DNA of 64,000 bases from Rhizobium leguminosarum (GTDB lineage Bacteria > Pseudomonadota > Alphaproteobacteria > Rhizobiales > Rhizobiaceae), in assembly GCF_017876795.1 (NCBI RefSeq), contig NZ_JAGIOR010000002.1, forward strand, positions 496,001-560,000, read 5' to 3'. The notes beneath the pieces were generated by a model. That model searched no databases. It worked only from the letters and a program-made list of their open reading frames with translations, and was not told the DNA's origin. This document shows, in pieces, positions 1 to 8,757 of the stretch; position 1 is the first letter of the stretch; every line of letters begins with the position of its first letter. A program made the position numbers and the translations under genes.

Positions 1-2154
1 GCGCAGGAACGCATGAACAACGAACAGGCGATCGACGACGCGGTCGCCCAACTCTTCAAGGAAAGCCAGACCGCCCGCAAACAGCTCGACGTTCTCCAGG
101 ATCAGGCGAATGGCAAGGAGGCCTTTGTCCGGGCACTTCTTCTCGATGCCTCGGCCTATAAGAACCTCGCGGGACGCATTGCCAAACTGCGCAAGGCGAC
201 CGCAGGGGCGGCCGATCCCCAGAAGCTCGCCCAGGCCATCGCCAGCCTCCTGCCGCCGCTCGTCAAGGAGATGGGCGACAGCGGGGCGCTTGCGTCCGGG
301 AAAGCTCAAAGCCAGATTGCGGCGCTGAAGCCGATGCTGGAGAAGCTCGCGGTCATGGCCAAGGACAGCAGCTTGTCGCTCGAAAGTTACGCTCCCGTCG
401 ACCAGGATCTGCAGAGCCTTCAGGAGCAGTATGCAAAACTCGCCTCCGGCAATGCGGACACCGCGATCGAGCGCTTTGCCGGCATGGATGCGAGCATATC
501 AACGCTTCGCTCGATGGTGACCATCGTCAACGCCGCTTTCAAATCGATCGACGATCTGCGACTGCATCTCAGCGAACTGAACAGACGCGTCGATGCTGAG
601 GCGCGGGATGCGGCTCTCGCCGATCTCAAGGCGTTGCGCGAAAACGCCGCCAAGCTTGAACCTTTGAGCGGGCGAAACGCCGCGCTGCAAGATCTCGCGA
701 AAAAGATCGAGCCGTCGCTTGCGGCGATCGAAAAGGATACGTCGCTTCTGATTTCGATCGCGGATCGGTGGCGGGCAGAGAAGGGGGCGGCCACCGAGCT
801 CGTAGCCTCGGCAAGTCACACGCTCGAGCAGTTCGTCAGCACGGCGCAGGAGAGCGGCAAGGAAATCAGCCAGCGCTCGGCGACGATGTCGCTCACGGCG
901 ATGATTGCGGGTACCGTGCTTGCGATCATCGGCGGCCTCATGCTGATCGAAACCCTGCGCGGGCCGCTGAAGCGGATCACCCAGACGATGATGCGGCTTG
1001 CCGACGGCGATCTGAACGTGCCGATCGGCGACGGCAAGCGCGGCGACGAGATCGGCGACATGATCCGGTCCGTCACCGTCTTCCGCGATCAGGCGCTCGA
1101 AAAGACCAGGCTGGAAGAGCTCGCCGAAGCAAACCGATCGCGGGACGAATTGGAGCAGGCTCGCCGCGCGGCCGAGCAGGCGCGTGTCGAGGCTGAACAG
1201 AGCGAGGCTCTCAATGCTCTGTCCGACATGCTCGGCAAACTTGCCAATGGCAACCTCGCCGCAGAAATGAGCGAGGATCTGGCCGCAGATTATGTCGCCA
1301 TGGCGAAAACCTACAATCACGCCATCGATGCGTTGCGCCTGACGCTCGCCGAGGTCCGCAACACAACCTACGAGATTGCCGAGGGCAGCACCAACCTTTC
1401 GGGAGCCGCCGATGATCTGGCGCGGCGGACGGAACAGCAGGCCGCGTCCCTCGAGGAGAGTTCGCGGGTACTGGGCGAACTGACCGTCAGCGTGCGGACG
1501 ACAGCCGAAAACGCCCGTCAGACCTCGCTTTCGGTTGGCGAAGCCCATCGCCAGGCGGAGCATTCCGCAGCCGTCGTCGCCAAGGCGGTCGACGCTATGG
1601 GTGCCATCAATCGCTCATCCGAAAAAGTCAGCAGCATCATCGGCGTAATCGACGAGATCGCCTTCCAGACCAATCTCCTCGCCCTCAATGCAGGCGTGGA
1701 AGCGGCGCGTGCGGGGGAGGCCGGCAGAGGTTTTGCCGTCGTCGCCCAGGAGGTGCGTGAGCTTGCGCAGCGTTGCGCTAAGGCGGCCCGCGAGATCAAG
1801 GATCTCATCTCCAACAGCGCATCGCAGGTCGGCGCGGGCGTCAGGCTCGTCGAGGAGACCGGCCAGGCGCTTTCCTCGATCATGGAGCACTTCACCTCGA
1901 TCAACGGGCTGGTGCAGGTCATCTCGACTGCCACGACCACGCAATACAAGGGGATCGACGAGGTGAACAACGCCGTTCGTGACGTCGAGCACATCACCCA
2001 GCATAACGCCGCCATGGTCGAGGAAAACACGGCCGAAATTCATCGGCTTCGGCAGCAGGTGGAAGTATTGAACGAAAGAATCTCCCACTTTCAAACCGCC
2101 GACGGTCGTAGGACCTCGCCGGCCAGCAGCCCGCGGATGTCCGTGGCCTCCTGA
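1..2154 (+). CDS. Methyl-accepting chemotaxis protein (5' end outside window)
   Basis: Chemoreceptor that would signal through CheA/CheW to the flagellar motor. The reading frame is open to base 1, and the first transmembrane helix expected of the family is missing, so the gene starts upstream; the first ATG in view (13) is probably internal. Visible parts, numbered from that ATG: a long helical sensory region (about 1-290), a transmembrane helix (about 292-312), HAMP (about 314-367), a second HAMP-like helical stretch, and the signalling domain (about 440-690) with the conserved hairpin around [20 protein letters not shown]. The last 368 bp (1787-2154) recur as a broken copy at 6692-7059. 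A sugar-binding protein gene follows 308 bp downstream, which makes a sugar ligand plausible but unproven. Confidence 0.95.
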   Translation, partial: AQERMNNEQAIDDAVAQLFKESQTARKQLDVLQDQANGKEAFVRALLLDASAYKNLAGRIAKLRKATAGAADPQKLAQAIASLLPPLVKEMGDSGALASGKAQSQIAALKPMLEKLAVMAKDSSLSLESYAPVDQDLQSLQEQYAKLASGNADTAIERFAGMDASISTLRSMVTIVNAAFKSIDDLRLHLSELNRRVDAEARDAALADLKALRENAAKLEPLSGRNAALQDLAKKIEPSLAAIEKDTSLLISIADRWRAEKGAATELVASASHTLEQFVSTAQESGKEISQRSATMSLTAMIAGTVLAIIGGLMLIETLRGPLKRITQTMMRLADGDLNVPIGDGKRGDEIGDMIRSVTVFRDQALEKTRLEELAEANRSRDELEQARRAAEQARVEAEQSEALNALSDMLGKLANGNLAAEMSEDLAADYVAMAKTYNHAIDALRLTLAEVRNTTYEIAEGSTNLSGAADDLARRTEQQAASLEESSRVLGELTVSVRTTAENARQTSLSVGEAHRQAEHSAAVVAKAVDAMGAINRSSEKVSSIIGVIDEIAFQTNLLALNAGVEAARAGEAGRGFAVVAQEVRELAQRCAKAAREIKDLISNSASQVGAGVRLVEETGQALSSIMEHFTSINGLVQVISTATTTQYKGIDEVNNAVRDVEHITQHNAAMVEENTAEIHRLRQQVEVLNERISHFQTADGRRTSPASSPRMSVAS
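1787..2154 (+). repeat. Direct repeat, copy A (3' end of chemoreceptor gene)
   Basis: These 368 bp, the intact 3' end of the chemoreceptor gene including its TGA, match 6692-7059 with no length difference and only scattered substitutions. The offset is exactly 4905 bp, a multiple of three, so the reading frame is kept. The two copies flank the SBP-permease-ATPase operon as direct repeats. This fits a tandem duplication or an insertion by homologous recombination. Confidence 0.95.
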
Positions 2155-2462
2155 AGGGAGCCTTCGGAAGTCTTCCCGATGGTGGTCAAGCATCGTCGTT
2201 AGAACGCCGATTCCCCAGCGGTGACTTCGCGAGCGCCGACGGAGATTGCCGTCGGCTAGGATGAAAGGGACGAAGTCCAGCGAGGAAGCCCACGCTAACT
2301 TCGCTTCCAAAGCGAACAAATTCGCAAGTACGGGCGGTTTACCATTTACTTAAACCAGAATTGCGCGGAATATTAGAAAATGGGAGGATAAGCCTTCGGC
2401 CCCACTCTCGATACATTGCGCCCGAACGGCTTTCCTCCCTTGGTTTCAAGGGAGGACCAATC
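2155..2462. other. Intergenic region upstream of sugar ABC operon
   Basis: About 308 bp between the chemoreceptor and the sugar-binding protein. No gene is supported. It holds an inverted repeat at 2300-2316 (listed separately) and a weaker one, GGTTTA-N9-TAAACC, at 2336-2356. Either could be a control site of the transporter operon. No clear -35/-10 pair was found. Confidence 0.5.
2300..2316. promoter_or_regulatory. Inverted repeat TTCGCTT-CCA-AAGCGAA, candidate operator
   Basis: A perfect 7-bp inverted repeat with a 3-bp centre, about 150 bp upstream of the sugar-binding protein start. Size and symmetry suit a dimeric repressor. No cognate regulator is adjacent, so the role is a guess. Confidence 0.3.
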
Positions 2463-3545
2463 ATGAGGCGGGTATTGTTCTACGCGGCATCGGCCGCGAT
2501 ACTGTCGCTCGGTGTCCCGCATGCATTTGCGCAGTCGGGCAGTGTCGAGAAAGCGGTTGGCGGCTACAACTTCGAGGAAGCCGCAAAAGAGGCCCCCGGC
2601 ACGAAGGATTTCCATTCGGCTGACGGTCATTTGACCTTCGCGATCGTAACGCACACGGCAGGCAATGGCTTCTTTGACCCTGTCTATGTCGGCGCGATCG
2701 CCGCCGGCAATATGATCGGTGCCAAAATATTGCTGCTCGGTTCGGAATCGCCTGTGGACGACCCCGCCCGCGAGATCGAGATCCTGAACCAGATCATTCA
2801 GGACCCGACTATCGACGGCATCATCATGACGACGCCGCAGACCGGCGCCTATAACGATATCGTCAAGGCTGCCGAGGCGGCCGGCATCCCGATCGCGACG
2901 ACCAACTCGTTCGACGGCACCATTCTGCACCGGAGCGCGATCAGCCATACCGGCCAGGATGCGTCGGCGGCGGCAATCGGTGGCGAGGCGCTCGCCAATT
3001 GTGTGCTTGCCAGTGGCGCGACTAGCGGCTCGATCGTGCTGCCGTCCTCCACAGCGATGGGCAATATCGAGGTGAACAACCGTGTCACCGCCGCCTTCAA
3101 TGCCATCGTCAAGACGTTGAAGGATGCCGGCAAGCTCGATGCCTTCAAGGTTGACGCCGGTCCGGAGAATGTCGGCATCGACACGAACCCGAACGACCCG
3201 GTCAACGCACTTGTTTCGCTCTTCGAGTCCCGCGGTGACGTGGTCGGCGCCTTCACAGCCAACAACGTCTTTACGCCGCCGCTCGTCAAGGCGGTTGCCC
3301 AGATGGGACGGACCGGCAAGTTGTGCGCTTATGGTTTCGATCTCGGCCCGGCGCAGCAGGAAGGCATCGCAGCGGGGAACCTGACCGGCTCGCTCGGCCA
3401 GCAGCCCTTCCTGCAGGGCTTCTGGCCTGTCATGCAGCTTTATCTCCAGATCGATCGCGGTATCGCCGCTGCCAATCTCGACACGCGTGCCCAGCTCGTG
3501 ACGAAGGAGACGGTCGCCAACGTCGGCAAGCGCTTCGAGAACTGA
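2463..3545 (+). CDS. Sugar ABC transporter substrate-binding protein (ribose/xylose type)
   Basis: Periplasmic binding protein of 360 aa, Peripla_BP_4 (CUT2) type. I chose the ATG at 2463 because it follows a GGGAGGA ribosome site and opens a normal signal peptide (MRR, hydrophobic core, cleavage near AFA-Q, about residue 23). The frame extends upstream to 2361, but that part is not signal-like. The mature part has the repeating alpha/beta pattern of the family, with motifs such as DPTIDGIIMTTPQT and AAGIPIATTNS. It is first in an operon with the fused permease (91 bp downstream) and the ATPase. Its substrate cannot be read from sequence; a pentose, hexose or polyol is typical. It may also present ligand to the upstream chemoreceptor. 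Confidence 0.92.
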   Translation: MRRVLFYAASAAILSLGVPHAFAQSGSVEKAVGGYNFEEAAKEAPGTKDFHSADGHLTFAIVTHTAGNGFFDPVYVGAIAAGNMIGAKILLLGSESPVDDPAREIEILNQIIQDPTIDGIIMTTPQTGAYNDIVKAAEAAGIPIATTNSFDGTILHRSAISHTGQDASAAAIGGEALANCVLASGATSGSIVLPSSTAMGNIEVNNRVTAAFNAIVKTLKDAGKLDAFKVDAGPENVGIDTNPNDPVNALVSLFESRGDVVGAFTANNVFTPPLVKAVAQMGRTGKLCAYGFDLGPAQQEGIAAGNLTGSLGQQPFLQGFWPVMQLYLQIDRGIAAANLDTRAQLVTKETVANVGKRFEN

Positions 3546-3570
3546 CTGCCGTTCGAAACTCTGAAATCAA

Positions 3571-3596
3571 GGCGGGAGGGCGCGCGCCATCCCGCC
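3571..3596 (+). terminator. Hairpin between binding-protein and permease genes
   Basis: GGCGGGA pairs with TCCCGCC around a GC-rich loop, 26 bp after the SBP stop and before the permease start. There is no T-run, so it is more likely an mRNA-stabilising or attenuating hairpin that favours binding-protein expression than a full terminator. Confidence 0.45.
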
Positions 3597-3636
3597 ACGC
3601 GAAGGCAAGTCGGTAGAAGTCAATCGGTAGAAACTC

Positions 3637-5892
3637 ATGGAGCCCGCCACGACGACATCGCTCGGCCGTGCGCCGCCCCAGCTCGTAGGCGGCTGGGAGG
3701 CGGGGCTCCTCATGTTTCTTGCGCTGCTCTACTTCGGCGGCGCAATCGTCAATCCGGCCTTTTTCGGATCGACAGAAGCCCTTCATGCGCTTCTGCGCGA
3801 TACGTCCCGTGTGGGGATCATCGCGGTCGGGATGACTTTCGTCATCGTCAACAGGGATCTCGATCTTTCGGTCGGTTCGACCTACGGTCTGGTCGCCGTC
3901 GTCTTCGCCAGGCTTTTTGCCCCGAACTTTCTCGATTTCGGTGTGATCCAGTCGGTGATCCTCTGTGTGCTGCTCGGCACGGCGATCGGCCTGATCAACG
4001 GCGTGCTCGTCACCGTCCTGAAAGTGCCGGCCTTCATCGCGACGCTGACGATGCTCTTCATCGGTCGCGGCTTCGTGCTCGCGCTCACGCATGGTCAGGC
4101 AATCTATTATTCCGACAAGGCGAAAGACCATCCGCTGTTCTTCCACCTGGGCGAGGCGAATCTCCTCGGCTTCAACAACCAGATCGCGATCTTCTTCTTC
4201 GTCGCCATGGTCGGGGCCTATGTGCTTGCGAAGACCCGCTGGGGCTATGAGAGTTTCGCGACCGGCGGAAACGAGCAGGCGGCGGTCTATGCCGGCATTC
4301 GCACAGGCTGGGTGCGCATTCGCGCCTATCTGCTCTCCTCGCTTTGCGCCACCCTTGCGGCTCTCCTGTCGGCCGCGCAGGACAAGGGTGTCACGCCTCT
4401 CTATGGCGTCAGCTGGGAACTCACCGTTATCGCATCCGTCGTCATCGGCGGAGCATCGATCCTTGGCGGGCGCGGGCGCGTGATCGGGTCCTGCCTGGGT
4501 GCCGCTGTCGTCGTGCTGATCGACAAGGTGCTGCGCGAGGGATGGCCGATCACGCGCACCGTCGTGATCGACGGTGAAAACGTCTCGGTCGGCGCCAAGT
4601 TCACCCTGCCTGCAGGCGCCGTGCTGGTTTTCCTGGGTCTGCTTCTCGTCATCGCCGTGCTGATCGAGCCAATCCTTATCAGGCGCCAGGTTGCGGCCCG
4701 GCTATGGGCATGGTTGCGTGGCCGGCCGCCCCCGCCGGCCTACGAGATGGGCGGCGTGGCGATTGAGGGCGTCCAGACCAAGGGGGCGATGGCGGCCGAC
4801 ATGGCGCTGTCTGCCACCGGGCTCGGCAAATTTCTCGCCCGCCGCGACGCACTGGCCATCATCCTGACTGTGGTGTTGTGGCTGACGGGCCTCGTGCTGA
4901 GGCCGGATTACTGGTGGAACCTGCCCAACACCTTTGCCATCCTGCTCAACTATACGGAACTGGCCCTCATCACGGTCGGGCTGACCTATGTCATCGCAGC
5001 CGGCGATATCGATCTCTCGGTCGGTGCGGTGCTTGCCCTTGCCGGCAGCACGGCGGCCTATTTCCTGAAGGTGCTCGGCGCCGACCCGTTCAGCGCCGTG
5101 ACGATGGGCCTGCTCGCGGGAGTGGCCGCCGGGGCCGTCAACGCCATGGTCGTCGTCGGCTTCAAACTGCCTGCCTTCATCGCCACGCTCGGCATGTTCT
5201 ACATTGCCCGCGGGCTCGCCGCCTGGTTCGTCGCAGGACAGCAGCTGACCGGCTGGCCCGAGGGCTATAACCTGCTCGGACGCAAGGTGAATGATGTTCT
5301 CCTGTATTTCGGCCTTGCGCTGCCGCCGGGGATCATTCGCACGGTGGCCGAGGTCGTCAGCATCCAGACGATCTGGATGTTTTTCATTGCCGTGATCGCC
5401 GGCATCATGCTTGCCTATACGCCGTTCGGGCTGAAGGTCTGCGCTGCCGGCGGCAACGTGCGCGCCGCCGCTTATGCCGGCATCAACACTAACCGCGTGC
5501 GCTTTGTCTCGCTCATGCTGTCGGCGCTCTGCGCAACCATGGCCGGGATCATCAACGTCGCCTATTTTCGTAGCTTCAACCCGGTCGCCGGCCAGTTTCG
5601 CGAGCTCGATGCGATCGCTTCCGTCATCATCGGCGGCGGATCGATCTTCGGCGGTTACGGCACGATGATCGGCTCGCTTGCGGGTGCCGCCGTCATCACG
5701 CTGCTGCGGGCGCTGCTTCAACTCAACGTGCAGGGCTTCAGCATGCCGCAGCACTGGATCAACGTCTTTATCGGCGTCATCCTGATCGTCGCGGTGCTGA
5801 TCGATATATGGGTGCGCCAGGCCAATATTTTCGGGTGCCTGCGAACCCGGCTGAGAAGAGGGGCGCCAACAGGAGACAGCAGTCATGGCTGA
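3637..5892 (+). CDS. Sugar ABC transporter permease, two permease domains fused
   Basis: A 751-aa inner-membrane protein built from two consecutive BPD_transp_2 (RbsC-like) domains. Each half carries the family hallmarks: DLDLSVGS then ATGGN-x5-YAGI then IGGASILGG in the first (about residues 30-350), and DIDLSVGA, AAGGN-x5-YAGI and IGGGSIFGG in the second (about 390-740). They are joined by an Arg/Pro-rich cytoplasmic linker near residues 350-390. Normal family members are about 330 aa and form a dimer, so this is a covalent dimer of diverged halves. The stop overlaps the ATPase start by 8 bp, suggesting translational coupling. The frame is intact throughout. Confidence 0.93.
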   Translation: MEPATTTSLGRAPPQLVGGWEAGLLMFLALLYFGGAIVNPAFFGSTEALHALLRDTSRVGIIAVGMTFVIVNRDLDLSVGSTYGLVAVVFARLFAPNFLDFGVIQSVILCVLLGTAIGLINGVLVTVLKVPAFIATLTMLFIGRGFVLALTHGQAIYYSDKAKDHPLFFHLGEANLLGFNNQIAIFFFVAMVGAYVLAKTRWGYESFATGGNEQAAVYAGIRTGWVRIRAYLLSSLCATLAALLSAAQDKGVTPLYGVSWELTVIASVVIGGASILGGRGRVIGSCLGAAVVVLIDKVLREGWPITRTVVIDGENVSVGAKFTLPAGAVLVFLGLLLVIAVLIEPILIRRQVAARLWAWLRGRPPPPAYEMGGVAIEGVQTKGAMAADMALSATGLGKFLARRDALAIILTVVLWLTGLVLRPDYWWNLPNTFAILLNYTELALITVGLTYVIAAGDIDLSVGAVLALAGSTAAYFLKVLGADPFSAVTMGLLAGVAAGAVNAMVVVGFKLPAFIATLGMFYIARGLAAWFVAGQQLTGWPEGYNLLGRKVNDVLLYFGLALPPGIIRTVAEVVSIQTIWMFFIAVIAGIMLAYTPFGLKVCAAGGNVRAAAYAGINTNRVRFVSLMLSALCATMAGIINVAYFRSFNPVAGQFRELDAIASVIIGGGSIFGGYGTMIGSLAGAAVITLLRALLQLNVQGFSMPQHWINVFIGVILIVAVLIDIWVRQANIFGCLRTRLRRGAPTGDSSHG

Positions 5893-6667
5893 CGCGACAC
5901 CATCCGCGCCGATCGTGGAAATGCGGGGCATCGAAAAAGCCTTCGGGGCCGTGCAGGCGCTTCGCAAGGTCGATCTGACGCTTTATCCCGGCGAGATTCT
6001 CGGCCTGGTCGGCGACAACTCCGCCGGCAAATCGACGCTCATGAAGATCCTGACCGGTGCTTATCAGCGCGATGCGGGCGATATCCTCGTTGCCGGGCAA
6101 CCGGTGCGGTTCAAGAGCCCGCATGAGAGCCGCGACGTCGGCATCGAGATGATCTACCAGGATTTCGCGCTCTGCGGCAACATGGATGTCGGCCAGAATA
6201 TCTTCCTTGGCCGCTGGCCGCTCAAAGGTCCTTTCGTTAACAGGCGGAAAATGTATGCGGAAGCCGACAGCGTGCTGAAACGGCTCAAGGTCGACGTGAA
6301 CTCCGTCTATCAGAAGGTCGAAAGCCTGTCGGGTGGCCGCCAGCAATCTGTCGCGATCGCCCGCGCAATCTCGTTCGAGCCGCGCGTGGTGATCCTCGAC
6401 GAGCCGACCGCCAACCTTTCCGTGATGGCAACCGAACGGCTGCTCGAAACCATGCAGGAACTAAAGAAGCAGGGCGTCGCCCAGATCATCATCTCACACC
6501 GTCTGGTCGATATTTTTGCCGTGGGTGATCGCGTCATGGTCCTCAAGCGCGGTGAGTATGTCGGCGATCGTTACATCAGGAACACCGACGAGCATGAAGT
6601 GCTGGAGATTATCGTTTCCGGCACGCGAGAGAGCGCGCTGACAGCCGATGAGGCAAGAACCATTTGA
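5885..6667 (+). CDS. Sugar ABC transporter ATP-binding protein (single domain)
   Basis: A 260-aa ATPase that would power the fused permease. Motifs: Walker A GDNSAGKST (about 43-51), signature LSGGR (148-152), Walker B VVILDEPT (168-175), switch His in ISHR (H205). RbsA-type partners of this permease family normally carry two fused ATPase domains in about 500 aa; this one has a single domain, as in FrcA. Two copies would assemble on the double permease. The Walker A residues NSAG differ slightly from the common NGAG but keep the essential Gly-Lys-Ser/Thr. It is the last gene of the operon; a broken chemoreceptor fragment begins 24 bp after its stop. Confidence 0.93.
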   Translation: MADATPSAPIVEMRGIEKAFGAVQALRKVDLTLYPGEILGLVGDNSAGKSTLMKILTGAYQRDAGDILVAGQPVRFKSPHESRDVGIEMIYQDFALCGNMDVGQNIFLGRWPLKGPFVNRRKMYAEADSVLKRLKVDVNSVYQKVESLSGGRQQSVAIARAISFEPRVVILDEPTANLSVMATERLLETMQELKKQGVAQIIISHRLVDIFAVGDRVMVLKRGEYVGDRYIRNTDEHEVLEIIVSGTRESALTADEARTI

Positions 6668-6691
6668 TCCATCTATACTATGACAGCACTA

Positions 6692-7059
6692 CCCGCGAGA
6701 TCAAGGATCTCATCTCCAACAGCGCATCGCAGGTCGGCGCCGGCGTCAGGCTCGTCGAGGAGACCGGCCAGGCGCTTTCCTCGATCATGGAGCACTTCAC
6801 CTCGATCAACGGGCTGGTGCAGGTCATCTCGACTGCCACGACCACGCAATATTAGAGGATTGACGAGGTGAACAACGCCGTTCATGACGTCGAGCACGTC
6901 ACCCAGCACAACGCCGCCATGGTCGAGGAAAATACCGCGGAAAACCATCGGCTTCGGCAGCAAGTGGATGTATTGAACGAAAGTATCTCCCACTTTCAAA
7001 CTGCCGACGGTCGCAGGGCCTCGCCTGCCGCCGGTCCATGGATGTCGGCGGCCTCCTGA
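6692..7059 (+). pseudogene. Broken copy of chemoreceptor 3' end (direct repeat, copy B)
   Basis: Colinear with 1787-2154 over 368 bp without indels. It encodes the distal part of the signalling domain of the chemoreceptor but lacks any upstream part. It is interrupted in frame: codons TAC-AAG of the intact gene (1945-1950) read TAT-TAG here, giving a stop at 6853-6855. The 5' joint falls within codons for Ala-Ala-Arg-Glu, with no transposon end visible. It is best read as a recombination scar left when the transporter operon was duplicated or inserted next to a chemoreceptor gene. It could be transcribed from the transporter operon but should not give a working protein. Confidence 0.93.
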
Positions 7060-7097
7060 GTGGTATATCTTTGCCTGTCCTGCGGACCGGGCCTTAT

Positions 7098-8423
7098 TTA
7101 GAAATCGGCGACCTTGCCCCAGGCGGAGGTCGCGAAACGGTCGGGATGATAGGGCCTGGGATCGACGATCGGCTCGTCGCCCGTGACGATATCGGCGATC
7201 AGATGACCGGCGCCCGGCCCGATGCCGAAGCCATGGCCGCTGAAGCCCGCAGCGAGGATGAAACCCGGAAGCGTGGCGATCTCGCCGATTCCCGGTACGC
7301 CGTCAGGCGTGCTGTCGATATAACCCGCCCAGGCCGCGCTGATGCTCGTTTTTTTCAAGGCGGGCAGAAGCTCGAGTGCCCGCGAATGCGTGAGGGCAAT
7401 GGTGGCCTGGTCGACCGCCGGGTCGAGGATGCGCATGCGTTCCATCGGCGTCGGCCCGTCGAGCCGCCAGCGTGCCAGAGACTCGTGACCGGAGCGAAAC
7501 CCCTCCAGCCCCCCGGGTGCGAGACTGCGCCAGCGCCGGGCGAACATTGGCAAGAACTGCGGCGCGAAGCGGAGCTGCTGCGCGGTGAGGTCGATGCGGC
7601 CGCGGCCGCTGATCGCCAGCGTGTAGCCGCCATCGCTGCGACGCGTGACCGAGACCGCAGATGTGTGCAGCGCATCCGGCAGGCCGCTTGCGCCCGGTGA
7701 AACGGAAAGGATCGACGAACGGATCGAAGCCTGCGGAAATCGAATGCCGAGCTGGCGGCAGAAGGAGGAGGCCCAGGCGCCGCCGGCCAGGATCGCGATT
7801 TTTGTCCGGATGGTGCCATGCTCGGTGACGACGCCCGAGAGTCTGCCGCCTTCGACGGCGATGCCGCGGGCCGCACAGGACTGATGCACAGTGCCGCCGA
7901 GCTTCAGGATCGCGCGCGCGACGGCCGGGGCGGCACGTGCCGGATCGGCAGTGCCGTCGGTCGGCGAAAATACCCCGCCTTTCCATGAGGTGCCGGTGGC
8001 GCGCCCGCGTTCGGTCGCCTCTGCGCCGCTCAGCATATGCGTCGTGACGCCGACCGAACGCGCAAAATCCCGCCAGCGTGCCCAGCCGGACAGTTCCTCG
8101 TCGCTGTTGCTGAGATAGAAGAGGCCGCAGCGGCGAAATCCCGTGTCCTCCCCGGTCTCAGTGGCGAAGCGCTCCCACAGATCGAGGCTCTTCGTTGACA
8201 TCGGCAGTTCACGAGCGTCGCGGTTTTGCTGGCGGCACCAGCCCCAGTTGCGGCTCGATTGTTCCGCACCGATGAGGCCCTTCTCGACGAGGGCGACTTT
8301 CAATCCGCGCCGGGCCAGATAATAGGCCGCGAAAACACCGACGATGCCGCCGCCGATCACCACCGCGTCGGCGGCAGTGGGCAGCTCCGGCGTGGTGTCG
8401 ATGCGATCGAGTGGTGCGGGCAT
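7098..8423 (-). CDS. FAD-dependent oxidoreductase, DAO family
   Basis: A 441-aa flavoprotein of the D-amino acid/glycine/sarcosine oxidase family, which oxidises a secondary or primary amine next to a carboxylate. The N-terminal dinucleotide-binding motif VVIGGGIVGVFAAYYLARRG is at about residues 20-39, with the ribose-binding acid in VALVEKG. The C-terminal part contains the usual GFSGHGFGIGPGAG flavin-binding segment. A GGAGA ribosome site precedes the ATG. It lies 334 bp downstream of the dipeptide-type ABC operon on the same strand, so it probably acts on the imported compound (an opine, N-alkyl amino acid or D-amino acid). The exact substrate is unknown. Confidence 0.9.
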   Translation of the reverse strand: MPAPLDRIDTTPELPTAADAVVIGGGIVGVFAAYYLARRGLKVALVEKGLIGAEQSSRNWGWCRQQNRDARELPMSTKSLDLWERFATETGEDTGFRRCGLFYLSNSDEELSGWARWRDFARSVGVTTHMLSGAEATERGRATGTSWKGGVFSPTDGTADPARAAPAVARAILKLGGTVHQSCAARGIAVEGGRLSGVVTEHGTIRTKIAILAGGAWASSFCRQLGIRFPQASIRSSILSVSPGASGLPDALHTSAVSVTRRSDGGYTLAISGRGRIDLTAQQLRFAPQFLPMFARRWRSLAPGGLEGFRSGHESLARWRLDGPTPMERMRILDPAVDQATIALTHSRALELLPALKKTSISAAWAGYIDSTPDGVPGIGEIATLPGFILAAGFSGHGFGIGPGAGHLIADIVTGDEPIVDPRPYHPDRFATSAWGKVADF

Positions 8424-8757
8424 GGCAGGGTCTCCGTTTCAGCCTGTAGTCTAGCGGATCTGGCGCCACGCCTTTGCCGCAGTTGAGATGGCGGCAGCAG
8501 AAGATTCCGTCTTGCGGGGAGCCCGTCAGCCATTCGTGCTTCCGCCTGTGTCGCAACGTGGTCAGCGTCGCCTTATCGGTTGAGTAGTCGATGTCGGAGA
8601 AGCCGCGTCACTATCTTCCGCGTCCTTAGCGATCTCAAACGGAGAGGGTGTACGATCAGACTCGATCGGAACGAGGTAAGATCCTTTGCGGATTGCAGAA
8701 GAATGGCCAGGTCGCGAAGGCGGAATGTTGCCAGATAAATCGATCGCTCGCCGACAT
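8424..8757. other. Gap between oxidoreductase and ABC operon
   Basis: 334 bp with no supported gene. Short minus-strand frames at 8562-8825 overlap the end of the ATPase gene and have no convincing ribosome site or protein-like composition. The ribosome site of the oxidoreductase gene (GGAGA) lies at its left edge. No strong terminator hairpin was found, so the oxidoreductase may be cotranscribed or have its own promoter here. Confidence 0.5.

Noticed and set aside
499..1563. 354-aa minus-strand frame inside the chemoreceptor gene
   Set aside because: Antisense to a clear coding sequence, with Arg/Gly/His-rich shadow composition and no ribosome site or domain.
4702..5967. 421-aa minus-strand frame inside the fused permease
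   Set aside because: Asp/His/Arg-rich mirror of a hydrophobic protein; a typical high-GC shadow.
6664..6855. 63-aa frame starting 24 bp into the broken chemoreceptor junction as a real small protein
   Set aside because: It only translates the duplicated receptor fragment up to the in-frame TAG, with a fortuitous start at the ATPase stop.
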